Source: Nocardia wallacei
GTDB taxonomy: Bacteria; Actinomycetota; Actinomycetes; Mycobacteriales; Mycobacteriaceae
Direction: 5' to 3'
Assembly (NCBI RefSeq): GCF_029868745.1
Contig: NZ_JARWOP010000049.1
Coordinates: forward strand, 1 to 51,653
DNA length: 51,653 nt
The notes beneath the pieces are model-generated. The model ran no database searches and was not told the DNA's origin. It was given only the letters and a program-made list of their open reading frames with translations. Below, one piece after another: positions 8,155 through 16,329 of this stretch. The position numbers and the translations under genes are program-made. Positions within the stretch are counted from its first letter, which is position 1, and every line of letters starts with the position of its first letter.

Positions 8155-10779
8155 TCATGCCGAGGTCTTCCGCAGGCGCAGCCGCCACCACGTCAGCACC
8201 GACAGCACGGCCGTGATCACCAGCAGCATGCCGATGTCGAGCAGCCAGAAGCCGGCCTTGTGCTGCCAGATCGCGTCCGGCTGGGCGTTCGCGAACAGAT
8301 AGCGGAGATCGACCGTCGCGGCTCCCGAGGCGAAACCCCAGCGCGACGGGAAGATATAGGAGAGCTGCTCCAGCACGATGCGGTCGGTCACCGGGATCAT
8401 GCCGCCGGCCATCACCAGCTGGCACATGATCATCACGACCAGCAGCGGCATCACCTGTTCGTTGGACTTCGCGACCGTGGACAGCAGCAGCCCGATGACG
8501 ACGCACGCCACCGCCGTGAACGCCAGATCGAAATACAACTCCACGCTGCCCGACGGGATGAGCGCGCCCTTGCCGGGCGGGTTCTTGCCCGCCAGCACGA
8601 TCCCCACCAGCACCGCCGACTGCAACAGCGCGGCGATACCGAAGATGGCGACCTTCGCCAGTAGATACGCCGACGGCAGCAGCCCCACCGCGCGCTCGCG
8701 GAAGAAGATGGGACGCTCGCCGACCAGGTCGCGCACGGTCAGCGTCGAGCCCATGAAGCAGGCGCCGAGAATGAGCACCACCAGCAACTGCTGGGTCTCA
8801 CCGCCGCCGTCGAGGACGAACGTGCCGTCCGGCAGCGGCACCGGCACGCCGGGCGCAAAGCCGTTCTCGCCCGGGACCACCAGCGACAGGATGCCCAGCA
8901 CGAACGGCAGCACCACCAGGAACGCCAGATAGCCGCGATCGGCCAGAATCAGCCGCACCTGCCGCCGCGACAGTGTCGAGAACTGTTTCCAGCCACTGGA
9001 TTTCGGAGGCTGCCCACCGCCGCCGCGCGGTGCGACCGGGGGTGGCGGCGGAGTCGCGGCGGCCTGCCGGGACCGGTAGTGCGCGAAGGCCCGGTCCGGG
9101 TCGGCGGCGACCCGCGCGAAGATATCCGCCCAGTCGCTGGTGCCCAGGAAGTCGCCGACGGTCGCGGGATGCCCGCAGAACGCCGTCTTACCGCCGGGCG
9201 CCAGCAGCAGCACCTGATCGCACATGTCGAGACACGCGACCGAGTGCGTGACGACGATGACCGTGCGTCCGGCGTCGGCCAGCTCGCGCAGCATGGTCAT
9301 CACCTGACGGTCCAGCGCCGGGTCCAGGCCGGAGGTGGGCTCGTCGAGCAGCAGCAGCGCCGGACCGGTCAGCAGTTCGAGAGCGACCGAGGCACGCTTG
9401 CGCTGACCGCCGGACAGCTTGTCGACGCGGGTGTCGGCGTGCTCGGTGAGCGAAAGCTCCTTCAGCACACCGTCGATGACCTGCTGGCGGTCGGCCTTGC
9501 TGGAGTCGGGCGGCAGGCGCAGTTCGGCGGCGAAACCGAGGGCCTGACGGACGGTGAGCTGGCGGTGCAGCACGTCGTCCTGCGGCACCATGCCGATTCG
9601 GCTGCGCATGGCCTCGTACTCGGCGTGCAGGTTGCGGCCCTCGAAGGTGACCACACCCGCGGACGGATGTGTCGATCCCGCAATGAGTTTCGACAGCGTG
9701 GACTTGCCCGCGCCGGAGGGCCCGATGAGCGCGGTCAGAGTGCCGCGCCCGGCCTGCATGTTCACGTCGATCAGCAGTTGCTTGTTGCCCTCGACGGTGA
9801 ATCCGACGCCGTGCACGTGCAGGCCCTGCTCGGTGACGGGCTTCTTGCGGTGCTTGAGGGCCCCCTCCTGCACCACGAAGTCGACGTTGCCGATGGTGAC
9901 GATGTCGCGCTCGCGCAGCGCCACCCGCTGTTCGCGACGGCCGTTGACGAAGGTGCCGTTGGCCGAGCCGACGTCCTCGAGGACCAGGCCCTCGGCGCCC
10001 TTGACCAGGCGGGCGTGCCGGCGCGAGGCCAGCGGATCGTTGACGACGATCTGGTTGTCGCTGGTGCGGCCGATGGTCAAGCCGCCGGCGGGGATTCGGT
10101 CGGCGCGGGCGATCGGCGCGGTGGACGCGCGGGCGCGCACCGGCGGCAGCGCGGAGGTATCGGCCTTGGTCGTCATGTTGACGTTGGGCATGTTGGCGCT
10201 CGGACCCAACGGGACCGACTGCCGGGGTTGGGAATTCGGGCGCTGCGGCGGCGTGCGATCGCGCCCGTGCGGCGGCGATTGCGGGCGCTGCGGCGGACCA
10301 CCCTGGGGACGCTGCGGCGGCTGTTGCGGGCGCTGCGGCGCGGGAGGCCGCTGGCCCGGCGGCGGCTGCTGACGATGTCCGCCGGGCGGAGTCTGCCCGC
10401 GCGGATGCCCGTCCGCCGCGGCCTGCCCCCGGGACGGCGCGGGACGCTGCGGCGGCGCCTGCCGCGCGGCATCGGGCACCAGATGCAGCAGTGGACCGGT
10501 GACCGCGTCCCCCAGCCGCACGAGCGTCGGCCGCTCGATCGGCACCGGCCCGTCCAACCGCTGCGCGTCCACGAACACGCCGTTGGTACTTCCGTTATCG
10601 CTGAGTATCCAGGTACTACCCTGCCAAGTCAGTGTCGCGTGCACACGGGAAACCAGCGGGCTGTCGACGAACAGCAGTACCTCCGGCGCGCGGCCCACGG
10701 TGACGTGCTGAGTGGAGTCGAAGACCCGATCGGTTCCCTCATGGCGCACGGTGATCTTTTGCGCCCCCGGTGATGACAT
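8155..10779 (-). CDS. FHA-domain ABC exporter, Rv1747-like
   Basis: An 874-residue fusion: FHA domain 1 (about 20-95, VGRAPEVLLF and SRVHATL), a Pro/Gln/Arg linker (about 105-200), FHA domain 2 (about 205-290, IGRTSDNQIVV, SRRHARLV and NGTFVNG), an ABC ATPase (about 310-530) with Walker A GPSGAGKST, signature LSGGQRKR and Walker B LLLLDEPTSGLD, and an ABC-2 membrane domain with about six helices. Family knowledge: M. tuberculosis Rv1747 has this plan, exports a cell-envelope component and is controlled by the Ser/Thr kinase PknF through FHA binding of a phosphorylated linker. The start MSSPGAQ at 10779 has AGGA eight bases upstream. No kinase gene is adjacent. The actin-fold gene follows directly, probably in one operon. 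Confidence 0.9.
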   Translation of the reverse strand: MSSPGAQKITVRHEGTDRVFDSTQHVTVGRAPEVLLFVDSPLVSRVHATLTWQGSTWILSDNGSTNGVFVDAQRLDGPVPIERPTLVRLGDAVTGPLLHLVPDAARQAPPQRPAPSRGQAAADGHPRGQTPPGGHRQQPPPGQRPPAPQRPQQPPQRPQGGPPQRPQSPPHGRDRTPPQRPNSQPRQSVPLGPSANMPNVNMTTKADTSALPPVRARASTAPIARADRIPAGGLTIGRTSDNQIVVNDPLASRRHARLVKGAEGLVLEDVGSANGTFVNGRREQRVALRERDIVTIGNVDFVVQEGALKHRKKPVTEQGLHVHGVGFTVEGNKQLLIDVNMQAGRGTLTALIGPSGAGKSTLSKLIAGSTHPSAGVVTFEGRNLHAEYEAMRSRIGMVPQDDVLHRQLTVRQALGFAAELRLPPDSSKADRQQVIDGVLKELSLTEHADTRVDKLSGGQRKRASVALELLTGPALLLLDEPTSGLDPALDRQVMTMLRELADAGRTVIVVTHSVACLDMCDQVLLLAPGGKTAFCGHPATVGDFLGTSDWADIFARVAADPDRAFAHYRSRQAAATPPPPPVAPRGGGGQPPKSSGWKQFSTLSRRQVRLILADRGYLAFLVVLPFVLGILSLVVPGENGFAPGVPVPLPDGTFVLDGGGETQQLLVVLILGACFMGSTLTVRDLVGERPIFFRERAVGLLPSAYLLAKVAIFGIAALLQSAVLVGIVLAGKNPPGKGALIPSGSVELYFDLAFTAVACVVIGLLLSTVAKSNEQVMPLLVVMIMCQLVMAGGMIPVTDRIVLEQLSYIFPSRWGFASGAATVDLRYLFANAQPDAIWQHKAGFWLLDIGMLLVITAVLSVLTWWRLRLRKTSA

Positions 10780-10892
10780 GTGCCGGATCCTATGCGATGA
10801 CCCGGACATCGGTGAGGCCCGAAGCTGCCCTCGATTACTCTGTACCGGCGACCGCGACCGAGACGTGACCTGCCCCGGGGAGGGAGTGAAGG

Positions 10893-12338
10893 GTGGCAAG
10901 ACGCCTAGCCATCACGGCGCTTGCCGTATCGGCCCTGGCAGCCATGGTGCTCACGGGCTGCACGATGACCGTCGACGGCCGGGCGGTGTCGATCTACGAC
11001 GACCCGTTCAAGGTCGCCGGACTCCCCACCACCGACGGCCCCAGCGGCCCCCGCGAGGGTGTGCCCGACACCCCGATGTCCGCGGTCGGCGGCGACCGTG
11101 GCGAGATCGACAAGCTGGCGCTCAACGCCATCGACGACATCCAAACCTATTGGCAGGGTGAGTATCACAAGGAATTCCAGGGTGACTTCGCGCCGGTCGG
11201 CAAGTTCTACTCGTGGAACGCCAAGGACCCGAAGTCGCAGGAGACCCAGTTCTGTAAGGAGAGCACCTACCACTTGGTGAACGCGGCCTACTGCCGGCTG
11301 GACAACTCCGTCGGCTGGGACCGCGGCGTGCTGCTGCCGATGATGCAGGAGAGCTTCGGGAAGATGGCGGTGGTCATGGTGCTGGCGCACGAGTACGGGC
11401 ACGCCATCCAGACCATGTCGCGCATCGTCGGCGCCAAGGATCCGGTGATCGTCAAGGAGCAGCAGGCCGACTGTTTCGCCGGAGCGTTCATGCGGCATGT
11501 GGCCGAAGGCAACGCGACCCACTTCACCATCAACACCTCCGAGGGACTGAACAACGTTCTCGCCGCGACGGTCGCGATCCGCGACGCCAACCCGGAAGAC
11601 CCGGAGGCCGTGCACGGCTCCGCGTTCGAGCGGGTGACCGCCGTCCAGATCGGCTTCACCGACGGCCCCAAGGGCTGCAAGGCGATCGACATGAAGGACA
11701 TCAACCAGCGCCGCAAGAACCTGCCCCAGTCGTTCGAGAGCGACCCCAACCACGGCGAGATGAAGATCACCAAGGCCAGCCTGATCGAGCTGAGCAAGGC
11801 GATGGCGGCCATCATGCCCGTCCCCTCCGAGCCCGCCTACGACTACCACGGCGCGACGCTGAACTGCCGCAACGGCGCCGACACCGCACCGGTCACCTAC
11901 TGCCCGGCGACGAATACGATCGGCACCGACGTGCCCGCCCTCGCCGAGCGCGGCCTCGCGAATACCGCACAGCACGACGGCTTCCCGGCCCGCGTCGGCG
12001 GTGACTACAACGCCTACGTGGTGTTCGTGTCCCGCTACGCGCTGGCGGTGCAGAACAACGCGCACCAGGCACTGACCGGCGCGAAGACCGGTCTGCGCGC
12101 GGCCTGCCTGGCCGGGGTCATCACGGCGAAGCTCGGCGACCAGAACCGCGATCCCGCCGACGGCGACATCACCCTGTCCCCAGGCGATCTCGACAAGGCC
12201 GTCTCCGGCCTGCTCAGCGACGGACTCGCCGCCAGCGATGTGGAGGGCAATACCGTCCGCAGCGGTTTCGCCCGGGTCGACGCCTTCCGCGCCGGTGTCC
12301 TCGGCAACCGCCAGACCTGTCAGTCCCGATACTCCTGA
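10893..12338 (+). CDS. Zinc metallopeptidase lipoprotein, LpqM-like
   Basis: The 481-residue protein starts at GTG 10893 behind AGGGAG. It has a lipoprotein signal with lipobox LTGC (Cys about residue 23), so it is probably anchored to the outer face of the membrane. HEYGH (about 167-171) is the zinc motif, with a downstream EQQADCFAGAF helix supplying a third ligand, as in the neutral zinc metallopeptidase family (PF04228). Several cysteines in the C-terminal half may form disulfides. It is transcribed divergently from the FHA exporter across a 113-bp gap. The substrate is unknown; mycobacterial LpqM is the nearest named protein I recall. Confidence 0.85.
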   Translation: MARRLAITALAVSALAAMVLTGCTMTVDGRAVSIYDDPFKVAGLPTTDGPSGPREGVPDTPMSAVGGDRGEIDKLALNAIDDIQTYWQGEYHKEFQGDFAPVGKFYSWNAKDPKSQETQFCKESTYHLVNAAYCRLDNSVGWDRGVLLPMMQESFGKMAVVMVLAHEYGHAIQTMSRIVGAKDPVIVKEQQADCFAGAFMRHVAEGNATHFTINTSEGLNNVLAATVAIRDANPEDPEAVHGSAFERVTAVQIGFTDGPKGCKAIDMKDINQRRKNLPQSFESDPNHGEMKITKASLIELSKAMAAIMPVPSEPAYDYHGATLNCRNGADTAPVTYCPATNTIGTDVPALAERGLANTAQHDGFPARVGGDYNAYVVFVSRYALAVQNNAHQALTGAKTGLRAACLAGVITAKLGDQNRDPADGDITLSPGDLDKAVSGLLSDGLAASDVEGNTVRSGFARVDAFRAGVLGNRQTCQSRYS

Positions 12339-12446
12339 GCCGGTCTCCGACCGTATTCGGAGGCAGAAGGAACCGAACCGGCCTCTCATGCATCCAATGC
12401 ATACGGGGGGCATTCGTCCCCTTCGCGTGATGAAGGAGATCGAACG

Positions 12447-12659
12447 ATGAAACGCACTACCACCATGGCCCTCGCCGTGACCGGATTCGCCCTCGCCACA
12501 GCGATGTCCGGCGCCGCGATCGCGTCGGCCGAGCCCGCGCCGCCGACCAAGGGCGTCTTCTGTTTCCACGACGACCAGAGCAAGACCGTGCCCATGTACC
12601 ACCCGCTGGACAAGGTCTGCCCGCCGGGAACACGGCCCGCGCCGGGCTGGCGCAACTGA
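12447..12659 (+). CDS. Small secreted protein
   Basis: A 70-residue product with a clean Sec signal peptide (MKRTTT, then a hydrophobic core to ASA about residue 28) and a mature part of about 40 residues with two cysteines and many prolines. AAGGAG precedes the ATG at 12447 with good spacing. I do not recognise a family. The 108-bp gap upstream holds an ATGCAT-CCA-ATGCAT repeat (12388-12402). Confidence 0.75.
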   Translation: MKRTTTMALAVTGFALATAMSGAAIASAEPAPPTKGVFCFHDDQSKTVPMYHPLDKVCPPGTRPAPGWRN

Positions 12660-12782
12660 CCTGAGGCTGCGGTCGTCGGTGCCCGATGGAGGGGATGGCA
12701 CCGGCGGCGCAGTACGGTTCGGAACAGCCTGTGAACGAAGGTGCTCGGACGATACCCGGACCCGTGAGAGGCGGCACGAACC

Positions 12783-13070
12783 ATGCCCGAACCCACCTCG
12801 GACGTCCCCGACCGCTCGTATCCGCTGCGGCGGCGTGGGCGAGTGCTGTGGTTGCTGGCGCTGCCCGTATCGCTGTACTGCCTGGCGCCGTTCGTGGCGA
12901 ACCGGATCGAGCCGCGGGTATTCGGGATTCCGTTCCTGATCTGCTACCTGCTGGTAGTGACGGTGTCGACCGGTCCGATCGTCGGGCTGGTGGCCCGGTT
13001 CGATCCCGCCTATCGCGAGGGGGCCGCGGAATTCGTTCCGGCCGACGATGATTCGCGGGACCCGGCATGA
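12783..13070 (+). CDS. DUF3311 small membrane protein, symporter partner
   Basis: A 95-residue protein with two transmembrane helices (about 21-38 and 49-70) and the segment YCLAPFVANRIEPRVFGIPFL that typifies DUF3311. Family knowledge: such proteins are encoded directly before sodium:solute symporters and are thought to be an accessory subunit. The stop overlaps the symporter start by four bases (ATGA at 13067-13070), in line with a two-component transporter. Confidence 0.85.
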   Translation: MPEPTSDVPDRSYPLRRRGRVLWLLALPVSLYCLAPFVANRIEPRVFGIPFLICYLLVVTVSTGPIVGLVARFDPAYREGAAEFVPADDDSRDPA

Positions 13071-14542
13071 CGTCGGATGCGGCTGTGGCGGTCACGCTGT
13101 TCGGTGTGGCGATGGTGGCGACGGTCGCGATCGGGGTGCTGTCAGGGCGCGGGCGCGAACGGTCGATGGCCGAGTGGTCGGTGTCCGGGCGCGCGCTCGG
13201 CACGTTGTTCGTGCTGCTGCTCATGGCGGGCGAGTCGTACACGAGCTTCTCGTTCCTCGGGGCCGCCGGTTGGTCGTACCGGTACGGCGTCCCGATCTTC
13301 TATTTGATCGCCTATCTGAGCAGCGGATTGGTGGTCGCCTACTTCGTCGCGCCGCTGCTGTGGACCTACTGCGCCCGCCATCGGCTGGTCTCGATCGCCG
13401 ACATCGCCGAGCACCGGTTCGGCTCTCGTCGGCTCGGCATCGTGGTGGCCGTCGTCTGCACCGTCTTCCTGATTCCCTACGTGCAGTTGCAGATTCAGGG
13501 CATGGGCGTGGTGGTGAACGCCATGTCCTACGGCGCGGTGGATCTGAAGGTGGCCGCCGTCGTGTCGTTCGTCGTGGCCGAGGCGTTCATTCTCGCGTCG
13601 GGGTTGCGCGGGTCGGCCTGGGTGAGCGTCCTCAAGGACGGGCTGGCGGTGCTGTCGGTGCTGTTCCTGGCGATCTATGTGCCCTGGCACTACTTCGACG
13701 GTCCGGCCGAGTTACTCGATCGCCTGGTCGCGGAGAAACCGCAGTGGCTGACGTTCCCCGGCGCGGGCGGCGGCACCTTCGGCGCGGGCTGGTTCGTCTC
13801 CACGATCCTGCTCAACGTGGCGACCATCTGCATCTTCCCGACCACAGTCGCGGGCTATCTGTCGGCCGCCGGCCCGACGCCGCTGCGCCGCAATTCCATC
13901 CTGCTGCCGTGGTACCAACTGCTACTGGTCATTCCGATGCTGATCGGCGCGGCCGCGCTGTTCGTGGCGCCCGGACTGACGAACCCGGACCTGGCACTGT
14001 TCGAACTGGTCACCGACGCGCTGCCATCGGCGGTGGTGGCGGTCATCGGCATCGCGGGCGCGCTGTCGGCCATCGTGCCGATGAGCGTCTTCCTCATTTC
14101 CCTCGGGACGCTGTGGGGCCGCACCATTCTCGGCGGCGGCCTGCACGGGACCCGCCGCGCCGACGGCGTCACCGATCGCGGGCAGCGCGGGCGCTCCCAG
14201 CTGATCTGTTTCGTCGTGGGCCTGCTCGCGCTGGCCGGCGCGCTGATCTATCCGAAGGCCCTGGTGAACCTGTCGGTGCTGTCCTACGAGGGCATCGCGC
14301 AGCTGGTGCCCGCCGTGCTGCTCGGGCTGTACTGGCGGCGGCTCACCACCGCGGGCGCGACCACGGGACTGCTGACCGGTACCGCGATCGTGCTGGTCCT
14401 GCACGCCCTCGGCCGCGACCCACTGGCCGGGATCAACGGCGGTCTCATCGCCCTGGCCGCCAATCTCGCCGTCGCCGCCGCGGTCTCGACGGCGACCGGC
14501 TCCACGCGCGTGACCGGTGACGCCGTGCCGACCACGCGCTGA
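13067..14542 (+). CDS. Sodium:solute symporter (SSS family)
   Basis: A 491-residue polytopic protein with about 13 transmembrane helices. The GRALGTLFVLLLMAGESYTSFSFLGAAGW stretch, split over residues 45-75, and the helix pattern are those of the SSS family, close to MctP-type monocarboxylate permeases and DUF3311-linked transporters. It probably takes up a small organic acid with sodium. Substrate cannot be told from sequence. It is coupled to the DUF3311 gene. Confidence 0.88.
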   Translation: MTSDAAVAVTLFGVAMVATVAIGVLSGRGRERSMAEWSVSGRALGTLFVLLLMAGESYTSFSFLGAAGWSYRYGVPIFYLIAYLSSGLVVAYFVAPLLWTYCARHRLVSIADIAEHRFGSRRLGIVVAVVCTVFLIPYVQLQIQGMGVVVNAMSYGAVDLKVAAVVSFVVAEAFILASGLRGSAWVSVLKDGLAVLSVLFLAIYVPWHYFDGPAELLDRLVAEKPQWLTFPGAGGGTFGAGWFVSTILLNVATICIFPTTVAGYLSAAGPTPLRRNSILLPWYQLLLVIPMLIGAAALFVAPGLTNPDLALFELVTDALPSAVVAVIGIAGALSAIVPMSVFLISLGTLWGRTILGGGLHGTRRADGVTDRGQRGRSQLICFVVGLLALAGALIYPKALVNLSVLSYEGIAQLVPAVLLGLYWRRLTTAGATTGLLTGTAIVLVLHALGRDPLAGINGGLIALAANLAVAAAVSTATGSTRVTGDAVPTTR

Positions 14543-14596
14543 GCCGAGGCCTGCCGGACAGTTGACCGGGCCCGCGCCGCGGGGCATGGTTGGGCG

Positions 14597-15559
14597 ATGA
14601 GCGGCGAGGAGACACGCCAGGGCGTGACGCTGACCAATCTCGACAAGCCGCTGTTCGACGGCGCCGACGCCACCAAACGCGACCTCGTCGACTACCTCGA
14701 GTTCGTCGGCGACCGCATGGTCCGCGGGTTGCGCGAGCGGCCCCTGTCGGTGGTGCGCATCCGCCCCGGGCAGGAACCGTTCATGCAGAAGAACCTGCCC
14801 AAGTACACCCCGGAGTGGATGGCCCGGGTGACCATCTGGGCGGAGAGTTCGCGCCGCGAGGTTACCTACGCACTCTGCGACGACGTCCGCACGCTGCTGT
14901 GGTTCGGCAATCAGCGCGCCATCGAATACCACCCCACCCTGCTGCTCGCCGATCACAGCACCGGCCCGACCCATCTGGTCCTGGACCTGGATCCGCCGCC
15001 CGGCGAGCATTTTCGCCAGGCCGTGCGTGCCGCCGAACTGATCCGCGCGGCCTTGCACGCCGACGGCCTGGCCGGAGCGGTGAAGACCAGCGGCGCCAAG
15101 GGCCTGCACGTCTTCGTCCCGATCGCGGCGGGCACCGGCATCGAGGACGCCGCCGCGGCCACGCGGGCCGTCGCCGCCCGTGCCGAACGTCTCGACGCCG
15201 ACCTCGCGACCACCGCGTTCATCCGGGAAGACCGGGGCGGCAAGGTGTTCCTGGACTCGACCCGATCCGGCGGCACGACCGTGGTAGCCGCGTACAGCCC
15301 GCGGGTGCGGCCGGGCGCCCCCGTCTCCTTCCCGCTCTCGTGGTCCGAACTCGACGGAATCAGCCCCGGCGACTTCACGATCCGCACGGCGGCGGCCGCC
15401 CTCGGCGATCGTGACCCGTGGCGCGACGAGATGCCGCCGCCTCAGACACTGCCGGCCGACCTGATCGAGGAGGGTCACACCATCCCGATCGCCCGCGTGC
15501 AGGCCATGCACGAGGGCAAGCGCCGGGCCCGCGCCCGCCGCGCCGCCACCGACTCCTGA
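14597..15559 (+). CDS. Stand-alone LigD-type polymerase domain (PolD-like)
   Basis: The 320-residue protein is the primase-polymerase domain of LigD without ligase or nuclease domains. The metal-binding DLDPP is at 130-134 (Asp130, Asp132), SGAKGLHVFVP near 165-175, and a third acidic site lies in VFLDSTRSGGTTVVAAYS. In mycobacteria, free-standing PolD1/PolD2 relatives are DNA/RNA polymerases for gap filling. It starts at ATG 14597, 54 bp after the symporter, and could be cotranscribed by read-through. No Ku gene is nearby. Confidence 0.9.
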   Translation: MSGEETRQGVTLTNLDKPLFDGADATKRDLVDYLEFVGDRMVRGLRERPLSVVRIRPGQEPFMQKNLPKYTPEWMARVTIWAESSRREVTYALCDDVRTLLWFGNQRAIEYHPTLLLADHSTGPTHLVLDLDPPPGEHFRQAVRAAELIRAALHADGLAGAVKTSGAKGLHVFVPIAAGTGIEDAAAATRAVAARAERLDADLATTAFIREDRGGKVFLDSTRSGGTTVVAAYSPRVRPGAPVSFPLSWSELDGISPGDFTIRTAAAALGDRDPWRDEMPPPQTLPADLIEEGHTIPIARVQAMHEGKRRARARRAATDS

Positions 15560-15729
15560 ACACCCTTCGCCACGACGGCACGAAGCCGGAACCGGTCCGG
15601 CGACCAGTTTGTATCGACCGCAAATAAAAACCTGCGTTACGGTTTGTCTGACAATTTACTGGGTAATTGCCAAGCATGCGCGAGCATCGCCCGCCGGAAC
15701 CGGCGGAGCGCAACCACGAGGAGCGCGGC

Positions 15730-15891
15730 ATGTTCGATATTGCTCACCGTCGAGCCCTGCTCGATCAGGACACGCAACGCATCATCCGCCCGTCCCGCGA
15801 CGGCGATCCCGACCAATTGCGCATTGCCGAAGAATTCTACGCAGAACCGGCTGTTACCACATCCGACACGGCCGAGAAGTTTCGCACTTAG
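15730..15891 (+). CDS. Possible small protein, 53 residues
   Basis: An ATG at 15730 is preceded by GAGGAG with six-base spacing and opens a 53-codon frame (MFDIAHRRALLDQD...). The product is charged and soluble-looking, with no cysteine. The surrounding 15600-16020 stretch is clearly less GC-rich than the neighbouring genes. The evidence is one good ribosome binding site and an acceptable composition; no family recognised. Confidence 0.45.
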   Translation: MFDIAHRRALLDQDTQRIIRPSRDGDPDQLRIAEEFYAEPAVTTSDTAEKFRT

Positions 15892-16027
15892 CGCCGCCGA
15901 TCCGATGTGATGTCCACCGAATTTATCGGAATGAAAGCCTATATTCTAAAATGCCGACCGTTTTCCGCGGTCGGTAGTTCTCGATTGTCTGAAACTTATT
16001 GATTCACGACGACCGGAGGGCAGTGCG

Positions 16028-16069
16028 GTGAATGCTGAGGTACCTCGAAGCCTGCAGCACAGCTCGTGA
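16028..16069 (+). other. 13-codon leader frame coupled to the next start
   Basis: GGAGGG at 16015-16020 is followed, seven bases later, by GTG 16028 and a 13-codon frame (MNAEVPRSLQHSS) that ends at TGA 16067-16069. That stop overlaps the GTG at 16066 which opens the long glycosyltransferase frame (GTGA). The GTG at 16066 has no ribosome binding site of its own, so the leader may deliver ribosomes to it. Not known from any family; inference from spacing. Confidence 0.4.
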
Positions 16070-16329
16070 ACGAATCAGAACAGCCCGCACACCGCGCCGA
16101 AGCCGACCTCTGGCTGGCGCAATATCGCGATTGCGGCTGTGAACCCGTGGGACTGACGCCGGAAAAAGCTAGATTCGTGCGAACGGTGCACGCCGGCCAT
16201 GGTCCCGGATGTCAGTTGTACCTCGCCGCCGCGGCTTATCTGAGCCAGGCGGTCGAGGCGCCGACCGAGCCGACCACGCCATCCGGACGAGACTCGGTCA
16301 TCACTCCACACCATCGAGGAGGAAGCACC
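16066..16329 (+). other. In-frame upstream module before the glycosyltransferase
   Basis: These 88 codons are open and in frame with the glycosyltransferase. The first 60 read like a real small domain (DLWLAQYRDCGCEPVGLT, then HGPGCQLYLAAAAYLSQA) with three cysteines, while the last 25 look like linker. It is either an N-terminal extension made from GTG 16066 or a formerly separate small protein joined by loss of a stop. Function unknown. Confidence 0.45.

Noticed and set aside
12388..12402. ATGCAT-CCA-ATGCAT repeat before the small secreted protein
   Set aside because: Short, low-information palindromic words; too weak to call an operator without conservation data.
10905..12701. Long minus-strand frame opposite the metallopeptidase
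   Set aside because: Shadow of the HEYGH lipoprotein gene; low-information composition and no start signal.
13922..15511. Minus-strand frame of 529 codons opposite the symporter and polymerase genes
   Set aside because: Spans two well-supported genes on the other strand, with shadow-type composition.
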